Source of the DNA: CAYRFF01 sp964423575
GTDB lineage: Bacteria; Bacteroidota; Bacteroidia; Chitinophagales; Saprospiraceae
Reading direction: 5' to 3'
NCBI GenBank assembly: GCA_964423575.1
Contig: CAYRFF010000014.1
Coordinates: 1-64,000, forward strand
DNA: 64,000 bases
This document shows positions 46,306 to 56,018 of the stretch, piece after piece. The position numbers were made by a program, and so were the translations under genes. The notes under the pieces were generated by a model, which ran no database searches, had not been told where the DNA came from, and saw only the letters and a list, made by a program, of their open reading frames with translations. Numbering within the stretch: the stretch's first letter is position 1; each line of letters starts with the position of its first letter.

Positions 46306-46779
46306 TCATTCAATTAAATCCGCCGGGACAGCTTCTGATGCAGAAATAAGGTCTGCAGGACTTAAAGCCATGAGCATCCCTCGCTTTCCGGCACTGACCC
46401 TTACTTCTTCCTGTCCTACGATATCCTGCTGAATATAAGTAGCAAAGTGCTTTTTCATTCCTATAGGCGAACATCCTCCACGGATATAACCCGTGACTTT
46501 CAATAAATCTTTCATCGGAATTAAATCGCAGTTTTTATTGCCGCTTACCCTTGCTACTTTCTTCAAGTCCAGATGTGCATCAGCAGGAATCACTGAAACA
46601 AAGTAAGAACTTACATTTCCCTTTAAAACCAGGGTTTTGTAAATCTTATTGGCACGTATTTCCATCAGCTCCGCAATATGTGAAGCGCTGAGATCATCGA
46701 GATCTACCTCAAATTCCTCAAGCCTGTACTCTATCCCCAGAGAATCCAATATCCGTGCAGCATTTGTCTTACTTGCCAT
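46306..46779 (-). CDS. ybaK: YbaK/EbsC family Cys-tRNA(Pro) deacylase, paralog 2
   Basis: 157 aa. The same family motifs as paralog 1 (ILDSLGIEYRLEEFEVD; ANKIYKTLVLKG; CDLIPMKDLLKVTGYIRGGCSPIGMK). The two genes lie in tandem, about 250 bases apart, and are probably a duplication. Whether the second copy edits a different tRNA cannot be seen. Confidence 0.9.
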   Translation of the reverse strand: MASKTNAARILDSLGIEYRLEEFEVDLDDLSASHIAELMEIRANKIYKTLVLKGNVSSYFVSVIPADAHLDLKKVARVSGNKNCDLIPMKDLLKVTGYIRGGCSPIGMKKHFATYIQQDIVGQEEVRVSAGKRGMLMALSPADLISASEAVPADLIE

Positions 46780-46843
46780 GATATTATAGAAATGAAAGTC
46801 TGCAGCTATTTGTTTGTAGAATTATAGCTTACTCATCAGAAAA

Positions 46844-47662
46844 CTATCGTTCCATCATTCTCTGCAGGTAGTCATAAGCTTCAAAAAAAGCACGGACTTT
46901 ATCGACAAAGAGTTTAAGATTCTCATAATTATAGGTAATCTCTCCATCTACACGCTCAAATGATGTGGGGTATACATTGTGTGCAATCTGATTTCTCAAG
47001 GCATTGACATTTTCTATATCAATATACTTTTCCTCCAGGAACTTCTCAGATATCGTATATTGCATCAACTCCTTTAAAAACAGTGTCTGAAATGGATTTA
47101 GTTCCTTGCGCTTTAAGATTGCACCTTCTCTTTTAGCTCTATTTTCAGGCATTAAATCATTGTATCTCAATCCCCAGTGATATCTATCTCCTGAATCTTC
47201 TGCATTCTGACTTAAATGACGCACCCATTTGATAAAATCATCATCTCGTTTACCTTTTTTAATAAGAAATCTCCTCAGATTTATCTCAAATCTATACAAG
47301 GCTCTGAATATTTCAACCTGGATAAATTCATTATTATAATCGACGATGTGCATTACGCCTTTTATAAGACCGCCTTCCTCGATAAATCGTAATTCGTTGG
47401 GATTGTACTCTCCAAGTTTTGTAATTGTACGCGGATCAAAGATCCTGTAGTACGGTTTTACAACCAGCCTTGGGTCCGGGTCTTCCCGGACAAATTGATT
47501 ATCGACAATCCTGTACACAGAAATACGATCTTTTGCCGGAAGGCAATCTATCCCCCAGCGTTCACAAAAGGCGAGTAATTCTTTTTCTTTACCTTTCTCA
47601 TAAAAGGTCGGATTGAAAATTCCTATATCGGAAATCAGTGCGTACTTAAGCTTATTAATCAT
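46844..47662 (-). CDS. HEPN-motif protein of unknown function
   Basis: 272 aa from ATG 47662 (MINKLKYALISDIG). The frame runs on to a GTG at 47722, but those 20 residues look non-native. The C-terminal half is helical, with FEINLRRFLIKKG and the R-x4-H motif RNQIAH about 50 residues before the end, as in HEPN RNase domains. The N-terminal part has a strand-rich segment (LRFIEEGGLIKGVMHIVDYN). Not clearly in the Abi_2 family. Stands alone, not in the defense island. Confidence 0.6.
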   Translation of the reverse strand: MINKLKYALISDIGIFNPTFYEKGKEKELLAFCERWGIDCLPAKDRISVYRIVDNQFVREDPDPRLVVKPYYRIFDPRTITKLGEYNPNELRFIEEGGLIKGVMHIVDYNNEFIQVEIFRALYRFEINLRRFLIKKGKRDDDFIKWVRHLSQNAEDSGDRYHWGLRYNDLMPENRAKREGAILKRKELNPFQTLFLKELMQYTISEKFLEEKYIDIENVNALRNQIAHNVYPTSFERVDGEITYNYENLKLFVDKVRAFFEAYDYLQRMMER

Positions 47663-47792
47663 ACCGGGCTTTATCTTAAATGCTAAATATAAACATAATT
47701 GAGCTATTCTATTCCAAGCCACTATTCGCAGCTGGAAAAATTATTATTTATGCCCACCGAATATTACATTTATCGTAATTAATTTTTCCAGG

Positions 47793-49277
47793 ATGCAACA
47801 TACTCTGAGGATACTATTATTCCTTGCTTTCCTTTCCGGCAGCAACATCATATCCGGTCAGTATAGAGTTCAGGATATTCCTGACCCTAAGGTAAATGGA
47901 CAGGATTACTTCGTCAGCAATCCGGATAAATACATCTCTCAGTCAACAGTTGCAGAACTCAATCTCATTTCTACGCAGATTGAAGCAGAAAGCAGTGCTG
48001 AATATGCCCTAGTAATTGTGGATGATTACCTTGGACATAATGACCATGAATTTGCTCTGGAGTTATTTAATACCTGGGGGATAGGTAAAAAAGGAGCAGA
48101 CAATGGACTTCTGCTTTTCATTGCTATTAATAGGCGGGAATACAGGTTCATTTCAGGTCGAGGTATGGAGGGAACCTTACCCGATGCTTATCTTAAAAGA
48201 ATAGGTGAAAAATATATAGTGCCATCTTTTAAAGCGGATAATTATAATGAAGGTCTCCTGAAATCTTCTGAAATCATTGCACAGGTACTCACATCTCCTG
48301 ATGCTGCAGCTGAACTCCGGCGGCTTATGCCAGAAGTAGGTCCGTTCTGGAGATTGAGCAATCCCGTATTATTAAATTCAATGATTGCATTGATCACAGG
48401 CCTTGTTATCTATTTGCTCTTACACTTCAAGGCAAAAAGCCTGATCCCCTCTGAGTCGAAAAATAAACGAGTTCGTTTCTGGGCACCTATAATTCTAGGA
48501 GCTATTCTGTCTATCCCTGTTTTATTTTTAATTATCATAATTATTGAAGTGATTAATGATGGAAATTCTGAACTGGTCGGGCTTAAAGGAATTCATTATG
48601 CAGTTTATATTATCATTATCTTCATTTTATCTGTAAAAATCCTATCTGACACTATTTTCCTGAGAAAAACACACAAAGACTTTAAAGAACGAGAAGATAG
48701 TTTAAAGTCCTATCTGTTCCTTGCAGCAGCGCCAATGCTCCTTTTGCCTCTAAGTTGGTTTGCAATTGGTAGTTATAGAAAAGTTTCCAAAGAAAATGAA
48801 GGCCGTTTTGAGCCACCTGACAATTCAGGAAGCTGGGAAAGATATAGCCGAAACACCAGTTATTCCGAACAACTGCTCTCTATGGGACAGAAAAAAGAGG
48901 AAGAAATCGGAAGCATAAAATACGAAGTATGGAAAAACACCAAAACTCAAGAGACTAAAACCATTCCATGGGACCTGAACTATAAGTATCATATCTGTCC
49001 AAAATGCTCTTTCAGAACTTTGGAGAAAGATAAATCCACAATAATCGTTTATCCATCTTATTCTGCTGAAGGAAAGAAAGAAATAGCAGATAAATGCAAA
49101 AATTGCGATTATCATCTGTTTAAAAGGTATAGTATAATTCCTAAAAAGGTTCACGCAAGCAGCAGCTCTTCAGGCGGTTCATCAAGTGGCGGATATTCCG
49201 GAGGAAGCTCATCAAGCAGTAGTGGAAGCTGGGGAGGTGGCTCATCCGGCGGAGGTGGCGCAGGAGGAAGATGGTAA
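47793..49277 (+). CDS. TPM-domain membrane protein, paralog 1
   Basis: 494 aa. Signal peptide (1-23), a TPM domain (about 30-170, with AEYALVIVDDYLG and NGLLLFIAINRREYRFISGRG), about four membrane helices between 195 and 330, a zinc-ribbon-like segment (C402-x2-C405 and C435-x2-C438), and a Ser/Gly-rich tail ending GGAGGRW. TPM domains have been assigned phosphatase activity in some proteins. First gene of a five-gene same-strand cluster. Confidence 0.85.
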   Translation: MQHTLRILLFLAFLSGSNIISGQYRVQDIPDPKVNGQDYFVSNPDKYISQSTVAELNLISTQIEAESSAEYALVIVDDYLGHNDHEFALELFNTWGIGKKGADNGLLLFIAINRREYRFISGRGMEGTLPDAYLKRIGEKYIVPSFKADNYNEGLLKSSEIIAQVLTSPDAAAELRRLMPEVGPFWRLSNPVLLNSMIALITGLVIYLLLHFKAKSLIPSESKNKRVRFWAPIILGAILSIPVLFLIIIIIEVINDGNSELVGLKGIHYAVYIIIIFILSVKILSDTIFLRKTHKDFKEREDSLKSYLFLAAAPMLLLPLSWFAIGSYRKVSKENEGRFEPPDNSGSWERYSRNTSYSEQLLSMGQKKEEEIGSIKYEVWKNTKTQETKTIPWDLNYKYHICPKCSFRTLEKDKSTIIVYPSYSAEGKKEIADKCKNCDYHLFKRYSIIPKKVHASSSSSGGSSSGGYSGGSSSSSSGSWGGGSSGGGGAGGRW

Positions 49278-49408
49278 ATGATTGAAAAACTATAAGTTTT
49301 ATCAATTCTGACCTTGGTCACTATTGCTATCAGTAGAGTATTCGGGTTTCGCTATATTATTAATTGTGTAAACGGAATACTATTTTTACGCAAAGTTAAT
49401 ATTTCCCG

Positions 49409-50911
49409 ATGCAACAGGTTCACAGATTATTATACCTTATTATCATTTTGTTTTTAGGGACACAGAGTCTGTGGAGTCAATATAGCATTGAACAGATCCC
49501 CGACCCAAAATCAAAAGGACAAGACTATTACGTCAGTAATCCCGGCAATTATATTACCTCTCGCACAGTTGAGAAACTCGATTCAATTTCTACACTGATT
49601 GAAGCAAAAAGCAGTGCTGAGTATGCCATCGTAATTGTGAACAATTATGACGGATATGATGATCATGAATTTGCTCTGCAGTTATTTAATACCTGGGGAA
49701 TAGGAAAACCGGGAGTTGACAACGGACTGTTACTTTTTATAGCAATTAATAGGCGAGAATATCGATTTATCACCGGCAGGGGGATGGAAGGTGTTTTACC
49801 GGATGTTTATTTAAAAAGAATAGGTGAAAAGTATATCGTGCCATCTTTTAAGAAGAAAGACTATGGAGAAGGTCTTCTGGAGACTTCTGAGTTCATCGCG
49901 CACATTCTCACCTCTCCCGATTCTGTTGCAGAACTTGAGCGATTGATGCCGGAAGTAGGGTCATTTTGGCGATGGAATAACCCATATTTGAAAAAATCAT
50001 TGATAGCCTTAATTCTTGGAGCATTAATTTTTTTATTGCTTCACTATAAAGCTCAGAGCCTGATATCCACTGTAACAACAGAAAAAAAACCGGAAGTCTG
50101 GTCACCAATACTACTGGGCTTTATTTTCCTTGTTTTTGCAAGCTTCATCCTTTACGTCATTCAAATTATGATAGATGAAAGCAATGTCACTGTATATAAA
50201 AAAGAAGGACTACCTCTGAACATATATATTCTAGTATCTCTCATTTTGTCGATAAAAGTCCTACTGGATGACGCCTCGATTAAAAGAGAAATAACCGACC
50301 AGCAGGAATTACAAAACAGCCTGAAATCCTATTTTTCAATCGCAGCAATCCCCAGCCTGTTTTTACCGCTTGCATGGTATGCAATCAATAGTTATCTAAA
50401 ACTTTCAGAGAAGAATAAAGGAAGATTTGATCCGCCTGATGATTCAGGAAACTGGAAAAGACATTCCCGCAGTGCAGCCTATGCAACCCGCTTACTCAGC
50501 CCCGGCCAGAAAACGGAAGAAAAAATTAAAAGCCTGAAATATGAGGTATGGGAAAATACTACAACCGGCGAAGTTGTAACTACAGCATGGGACCTAAACA
50601 AAGTTCATCATAAATGCCCGCAATGCTCATATAGAACCCTAGTAAAAGATCGGCGGAAAGAAATCCTTAAACCCACTTATTCAACTGAGGGAGAAATGGA
50701 AGTGGGGGACAAATGCTTGAATTGTGATTATTATTTAGTTAAAAAACACATCCCAATTCCTAAGAAAGTAAGACAGAGTAGCTCCGGAAGTTCTTCATCA
50801 AGCAGCAGAAGCTATCCAAGTAGAAGTTCGTCGCGTGGTAGCAGTTCCTCAAGTAGAGGTAGCTGGGGAGGCGGTTCATCCGGTGGAGGAGGTGCCGGAG
50901 GAAAATGGTGA
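49409..50911 (+). CDS. TPM-domain membrane protein, paralog 2
   Basis: 500 aa, the same architecture as the preceding gene: signal peptide, TPM domain (NGLLLFIAINRREYRFITGRG), four membrane helices, zinc-ribbon-like C403-x2-C406 and C436-x2-C439, and a Ser/Arg/Gly tail ending GGAGGKW. High similarity along the whole length shows a tandem duplication. The tails have diverged most, with Arg added in this copy. Confidence 0.85.
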   Translation: MQQVHRLLYLIIILFLGTQSLWSQYSIEQIPDPKSKGQDYYVSNPGNYITSRTVEKLDSISTLIEAKSSAEYAIVIVNNYDGYDDHEFALQLFNTWGIGKPGVDNGLLLFIAINRREYRFITGRGMEGVLPDVYLKRIGEKYIVPSFKKKDYGEGLLETSEFIAHILTSPDSVAELERLMPEVGSFWRWNNPYLKKSLIALILGALIFLLLHYKAQSLISTVTTEKKPEVWSPILLGFIFLVFASFILYVIQIMIDESNVTVYKKEGLPLNIYILVSLILSIKVLLDDASIKREITDQQELQNSLKSYFSIAAIPSLFLPLAWYAINSYLKLSEKNKGRFDPPDDSGNWKRHSRSAAYATRLLSPGQKTEEKIKSLKYEVWENTTTGEVVTTAWDLNKVHHKCPQCSYRTLVKDRRKEILKPTYSTEGEMEVGDKCLNCDYYLVKKHIPIPKKVRQSSSGSSSSSSRSYPSRSSSRGSSSSSRGSWGGGSSGGGGAGGKW

Positions 50912-51069
50912 CCAATTTCTTTTTTGCTTCTGAAAATAATTCTCAAGTTTCCATATCATAATGCTATATTTATAACCTTTAAAATTATGATTCTTTTGGC
51001 AGGAGAAATCTGTAAAAGGCTTTAATTTCATTTACTAAACTTTAAAAAAGGACTTAAACAGCGGAAACG

Positions 51070-52548
51070 ATGAGTGAAAAATATACAGAACGGTATCATA
51101 ATATTCTGCAAAAGACCGGAGCTGCTTTACTTTCTTTACAGACAAAAATATCTGATGATCAAGAGCTTTTACAATCTCTCTATGCAGGTGAAGAGACCAT
51201 AATTAAGGAAAAGATTCAGAATTGGCTTCTCTATGATTTAATCAGACTAGCCCGGCATATAGTCGGCGATAACCCCGACCTTCTCAGTCTGGAGTGTTTC
51301 GGTCTTATACTCATCCGCTTAAAGCTTGAGAATCCCGATAAAGAAAGTATGCTTGATTATGACTACAAAGTAATAGAAAGCGTTTTCAATGATAAACTCC
51401 ACTCAAATGCAGCAGCAAAAACACTTAGTTTAATCGAAACAGAGAGTCCTGAGGAAAGCCATAAAGAATATCTTCCGGAAGAAATACAAATGCAGATTCC
51501 CGATACCGATTTCTTTCTTATTCCGGTATTAAGAGTTGTGAATCATCCACTTGAAGAACAATATACAACAGAATTAAACAGATTTTCCACCACAATCGCC
51601 AAGGCAGATGATATCGTAACGCCGGAGGAGGAAGAAGCAGTAAAAAGGATTTTTGAAGTATTGCAGAAAAAAGTAATCATTCAGAACCAACAGAACATTA
51701 CTGAAGTTACCATAAAAAAAGATATCCTACCTTCCAATGAAAGTCTAGAGGAAGCGCTCGATGATCTCTACGATCTCATTGCATTGAATGAGGTTAAAAC
51801 AGAGGTCAGCACGCTGATGAACTTCGTCAAGGTTCAGAATATGCGAAGAGAAACCGGCCTTAAGTCTCCTCAACTTTCCTATCATCTCGTTTTTACAGGA
51901 AATCCGGGAACAGGAAAAACAATTGTAGCCCGGATTATTGCTAAACTCTATAAACACCTGGGAGTGCTGTCATCCGGCCATTTTATTGAAACTGATAGAT
52001 CCGGCCTTGTAGCTAACTATACAGGTCAGACAGCTACCAAAACAAGCGCTCTTATCGATTCCGCGCTCAACGGCATCCTGTTTATCGACGAGGCTTATTC
52101 ACTGATAGGGCAGAATATGGATGACTTTGGAAATGAAGCCGTTTCTACCCTATTGAAACGCATGGAAGACGATAGAGAAAATCTGGTTGTCATCATTGCG
52201 GGATATCCGGAAGAAATGCACAGGTTCCTCGATGCCAATCCCGGCCTTCGCTCCAGATTCAGTCGCTACATTCATTTCCCCGATTACAATCCGGAGGAAA
52301 TGATGGAAATCTTTCAATACAATTGCAGAAAGCTAGAGTATGAGCTTCCTGAAATGAGTCTCGACAAGTTGCACCATATTTTTATTAATGCTTACGCAAA
52401 TAAAGATAAGCACTTCGGAAATGGACGCTTTGTTAGAAATCTCTTTGAAAAAGCAATTGAAAATCAAGCTAATCGGATTGCATCAGCCCCCAACATCACC
52501 AGGGAAATGCTGCTTACAATTGAAGAACAAGACCTGCCGCGCTTATAA
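51070..52548 (+). CDS. AAA+ ATPase, CbxX/CfqX type
   Basis: 492 aa. An N-terminal helical region of about 230 residues with no recognised domain is followed by an AAA+ module: DDLYDLIALNEVKTEV, Walker A GNPGTGKT (277-284), Walker B GILFIDEAYSL, sensor region VIIAGYPEEM, and arginine finger PGLRSRF. CbxX-type ATPases remodel partner complexes such as Rubisco or secretion machines. It lies in the TPM/DUF2207 cluster, so the client may be a membrane partner. Confidence 0.9.
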   Translation: MSEKYTERYHNILQKTGAALLSLQTKISDDQELLQSLYAGEETIIKEKIQNWLLYDLIRLARHIVGDNPDLLSLECFGLILIRLKLENPDKESMLDYDYKVIESVFNDKLHSNAAAKTLSLIETESPEESHKEYLPEEIQMQIPDTDFFLIPVLRVVNHPLEEQYTTELNRFSTTIAKADDIVTPEEEEAVKRIFEVLQKKVIIQNQQNITEVTIKKDILPSNESLEEALDDLYDLIALNEVKTEVSTLMNFVKVQNMRRETGLKSPQLSYHLVFTGNPGTGKTIVARIIAKLYKHLGVLSSGHFIETDRSGLVANYTGQTATKTSALIDSALNGILFIDEAYSLIGQNMDDFGNEAVSTLLKRMEDDRENLVVIIAGYPEEMHRFLDANPGLRSRFSRYIHFPDYNPEEMMEIFQYNCRKLEYELPEMSLDKLHHIFINAYANKDKHFGNGRFVRNLFEKAIENQANRIASAPNITREMLLTIEEQDLPRL

Positions 52549-52565
52549 GATAAAAACACAACACT

Positions 52566-54359
52566 ATGAAAAAGAAAATATTCACGATTTGCCTGCTTCT
52601 CTTCTCTCTCTCCATCTGTCAGGCACAAGGATTTGAAGTGTTGTCAGCAACGGTGGATATTTATCTGCATAAAGACGGCTACTTTGATGTAGAGGAGAAT
52701 TATAAAGTGAACTTTTCTGTACCTAAACATGGCATCTATCGCGATATAATCACCAGATATAAATACCAGGATGAGAACGGTGTTGAAAGCAAGCGTAGCA
52801 TTTACATTTCCAACATCGAGATACCGGGACACAATTACAGTGCTTCTGCAAAATTCGTACAAGAAATTACCGGCAGTATCAATTTAAAGCTTGGAGATAA
52901 ACGTATAAAAGTAACCGGCGAAGAAGATTATCTTATTAAATACCGAGTTTATAACGCGCTCATTGAAAACAAGGAGAATCTTCAGTTTTACTGGAATATA
53001 AAATCGTCTGAATGGATAGCAAATTTTAAGGAATTGGAGTACAGAATCCATTTGCCGGAAGGCGTAACAACAAGTGAAACCAATTGCTTCACCTACTCCG
53101 GCAGCTATGGCAACGATCAGTTATCCGATGATTTTACTTATGACTACGCGGGAAGTACATATATCGGCAAGAGCATCCCCGGCTTCATTTCATTCCCGGG
53201 TGAAAGCCTGACTGTTCTGATAAATATGCCAGCAACTGCCTTTTCTAAAAAACTGCTAAACTCTCCTCCGGCTAAAAACTTATCCTGGATACTCATCCTG
53301 GCAGGGATTCTAGCAGTATTTGCCTTGAGCTGGCTAATCTGGGGAAAAGACCATAAAACAGTAACAACAACTGCATATTATCCTCCGGACGGCATCGATT
53401 CCGCAATGGCAGGTTACCTGATCTCAGATAAATTCAAGGTCGCCCAGGTGATATCCCTGATTCCTAAGTGGGGTGCTGAAGGTTATATCAGAATGGAGGA
53501 AAGGAATATCGGAACGTGGAAGGATACAAAAATCTACCGATTGAAAGACCTTCCTGGTACAGCGCCTGCCTATGAAAAAACAACCTTTGATGGTCTTTTT
53601 AACATTATAGGCTTGTCGTTGGGCAGTATTAATAAGGCATTAACTGATTTTGGTTATGGCGATCTTACTTCACTCATTGCCGATTCATTGCCATTGAATT
53701 CTGTTTCAATGAGCACGCTGCGGGGTTCTTTCAGTTCTACATTAAACCAAGCCAAAAATGAATTGAAGAAAGAAGCTTTAAAGTTTTATGATATCCGCAG
53801 TGAAAAGGTTAAAATTATATCTACAATTATGGGAATTATTATGGCAATGGGATTAAGCACATTGCTTTTATATCACTATGGAATAGTCGCCGGCATTTCC
53901 GCTCTCTTACTCAGTATCTTCATTATAGTGATGAGTTTTTATATGCGTAGAAAAAACCTGAAAGGAACTGAAATTTTTTCCGAACTAAAGGGATTTTATA
54001 ACTTCTTGCAAGTTGCCGAAGTGAACAGATTGCGATTATTGCTTACAGGTGATCCCTTTTATTTTGAAAAGACGATGAGTTATGCAGTTGCATTTGGAAT
54101 GTTGGATAAATGGGCTGCGGTATTTGAAGAGTTGAATGCTCCTGTACCCGGCTGGTATTCCGATACGGCAGGTATAAATACTGCGATGGGCATCGGCAGT
54201 TTTGCAAATTCATTTAGTCAGCAGATGAAAACAATGTCTTCCAATATGGTAAGCAGCCCCGGAGGAAGTTCTTCAGGCGGAAGTACATCAAGTGGAAGTT
54301 TTTCGGGTGGTGGTTTCTCCGGCGGTGGATTTGGAGGTGGCGGTGGTGGAAGCTGGTAA
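52566..54359 (+). CDS. DUF2207 domain-containing membrane protein
   Basis: 597 aa. Signal peptide (1-20), an extracytoplasmic DUF2207 domain (about 25-235, with GYFDVEENYKVNFS and HGIYRDIITRY), a membrane helix near 240-257, and another membrane pair near 420-460. The C-terminal tail is Ser/Gly-rich and ends GGGGGSW. The gene starts 17 bases after the AAA+ stop, so the two are cotranscribed. The tail resembles those of the TPM proteins. Confidence 0.88.
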   Translation: MKKKIFTICLLLFSLSICQAQGFEVLSATVDIYLHKDGYFDVEENYKVNFSVPKHGIYRDIITRYKYQDENGVESKRSIYISNIEIPGHNYSASAKFVQEITGSINLKLGDKRIKVTGEEDYLIKYRVYNALIENKENLQFYWNIKSSEWIANFKELEYRIHLPEGVTTSETNCFTYSGSYGNDQLSDDFTYDYAGSTYIGKSIPGFISFPGESLTVLINMPATAFSKKLLNSPPAKNLSWILILAGILAVFALSWLIWGKDHKTVTTTAYYPPDGIDSAMAGYLISDKFKVAQVISLIPKWGAEGYIRMEERNIGTWKDTKIYRLKDLPGTAPAYEKTTFDGLFNIIGLSLGSINKALTDFGYGDLTSLIADSLPLNSVSMSTLRGSFSSTLNQAKNELKKEALKFYDIRSEKVKIISTIMGIIMAMGLSTLLLYHYGIVAGISALLLSIFIIVMSFYMRRKNLKGTEIFSELKGFYNFLQVAEVNRLRLLLTGDPFYFEKTMSYAVAFGMLDKWAAVFEELNAPVPGWYSDTAGINTAMGIGSFANSFSQQMKTMSSNMVSSPGGSSSGGSTSSGSFSGGGFSGGGFGGGGGGSW

Positions 54360-54415
54360 GTGAAGAGAAGTGAAATAGTTAAATCACGGTTCTGTAAAAA
54401 TAAACAGATTTATAG

Positions 54416-54715
54416 ATGGGTATTTTCAAGATTAAGACCAAGACTCTTTATGTCGTTCTGATATTTGTTATTCTTTTTATTGGTTTACTGATAGGCTTTC
54501 AACTTTTCTTTGCAGGGTTTTACGGAGAGCCTTTTAATCCGGCCGATATCGCAGAAGAAATTCCCGATAGTCCGGTATCAGAGCAATTGAGAAACCTCCG
54601 TCCCTTTTTTAACATTTTAAAATATCTACCTTATATAACTCCCGTTCTATTCTTGTTGATTATACTCTACCTTGTTTATAAGAAATACAGGCAAGAATGG
54701 GACGATCTTTCTTAA
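54416..54715 (+). CDS. small membrane protein of unknown function
   Basis: 99 aa with two hydrophobic helices (about 10-33 and 66-90) and a short acidic extracytoplasmic segment (PADIAEEIPDSPVSEQLRN). It lies 56 bases after the DUF2207 gene and may be the last gene of that cluster. No family recognised. Confidence 0.65.
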   Translation: MGIFKIKTKTLYVVLIFVILFIGLLIGFQLFFAGFYGEPFNPADIAEEIPDSPVSEQLRNLRPFFNILKYLPYITPVLFLLIILYLVYKKYRQEWDDLS

Positions 54716-54824
54716 TATTTAAGCCTTTTTACATGGCTTCTTTTACGGGAATGCTTCAAAATCCTTTAGAACCAATTCCTTGAAGTCTTTGTTCCTCTTC
54801 CATATCTACCAAGAATAAATCAAA

Positions 54825-55970
54825 ATGAAGATAGGAATAGTATGTTATCCGACATTTGGCGGAAGCGGAGTATTGGCAACTGAACTGGGGATACATCTCA
54901 GTAAACGCGGACATGAAATTCACTTTATTTCATATCAACGCCCGGCCAGACTCTCTACTTTCCATAAAAATGTTTTCTTCCACGAGGTAAATGCTTTGGA
55001 TTATCCTCTATTTGAATTTACTCCTTACGACAGTGCTCTTACGAGCAAAATGGTCGATGTGGCAATACATGAAAAACTGGATTTGTTCCACGTACACTAC
55101 GCGATTCCGCATGCAGCAGCAGGTTATCTGGCAAGAGATATTATCATGTCAAAAGTCGGGAAATATATTCCCATGATTACCACTTTACACGGTACCGATA
55201 TTACAATTGTAGGAAATGATCCATCCTATCGGCCCGTAGTGGAATTCAGCATGAATAAATCAGATGGTCTTACTGCAGTTTCTTGTTTTCTGGAGGAGAA
55301 AACCCGCAACCTGTTTGATATGCGCAGAGATATCGAGGTTATTCACAACTTCATCGATTATGAACGCTTTCAGTTGACAGAAGAAGAAAAGACAATGCAT
55401 CGCTTTGTACAAGAAGATGAATTTGTCATCACTCACATGTCCAATTTCAGAAAAGTAAAGCGGGTGGAAGACGCGGTAGCTGTCTTTGATAAGATTCAGA
55501 AAGTGCACAAAGCACGTCTTGTACTGATAGGCGATGGACCGGATCGTACACTTGCTGAAGCTAAGTGCAGGGAATTAAAACTATGCGATAAGGTAATGTT
55601 CCTCGGTAAAGTCGGCGCTATAGAAGAGGTGCTAAACAATTCGGACCTCTTTTTACTCCCTTCTTCCAATGAGAGCTTTGGCCTTGCTGCACTGGAAGCA
55701 ATGGCATGTGGAGTAGCTGTTATTTCTTCCAATGCAGAGGGAATTCCCGAGGTGAATGTCCACGGTGAAACCGGTTATATGTGCGATGTGGGAGATGTCG
55801 ATAATATGGCAAAATATGCAATTTCACTTCTCGACAATCCGGAGAAACTCGCACAGTTTAAGGAAAATGCCAGAACCAGAGCCAAGGGCTTTGATATCGA
55901 CAATATCGTACCGCATTACGAACAGTATTATTCTAGGGTTTACGATGAAGTGAATAGCTTGACTTCTTAA
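54825..55970 (+). CDS. bshA: N-acetyl-alpha-D-glucosaminyl L-malate synthase BshA
   Basis: 381 aa GT4-family glycosyltransferase. N-terminal GIVCYPTFGGSGVLATELG is the BshA signature, with GTDITIVGND and the E-x7-E motif at E283 and E291 (ESFGLAALE). It makes the first intermediate of bacillithiol, the low-molecular-weight thiol of Firmicutes and many Bacteroidota. The rest of the pathway is not in this window. Confidence 0.94.
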   Translation: MKIGIVCYPTFGGSGVLATELGIHLSKRGHEIHFISYQRPARLSTFHKNVFFHEVNALDYPLFEFTPYDSALTSKMVDVAIHEKLDLFHVHYAIPHAAAGYLARDIIMSKVGKYIPMITTLHGTDITIVGNDPSYRPVVEFSMNKSDGLTAVSCFLEEKTRNLFDMRRDIEVIHNFIDYERFQLTEEEKTMHRFVQEDEFVITHMSNFRKVKRVEDAVAVFDKIQKVHKARLVLIGDGPDRTLAEAKCRELKLCDKVMFLGKVGAIEEVLNNSDLFLLPSSNESFGLAALEAMACGVAVISSNAEGIPEVNVHGETGYMCDVGDVDNMAKYAISLLDNPEKLAQFKENARTRAKGFDIDNIVPHYEQYYSRVYDEVNSLTS

Positions 55971-55991
55971 TACTGTTCTGATTACATTTCT

Positions 55992-55999
55992 TACCTTTG
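55992..55999 (+). promoter_or_regulatory. -7 element (TACCTTTG)
   Basis: Exact TAnnTTTG match 20-25 bases before the membrane protein start. No matching -33 element at the usual spacing. It would separate this gene from bshA. Confidence 0.4.
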
Positions 56000-56018
56000 T
56001 AATAAGAAAAACAAGCAT

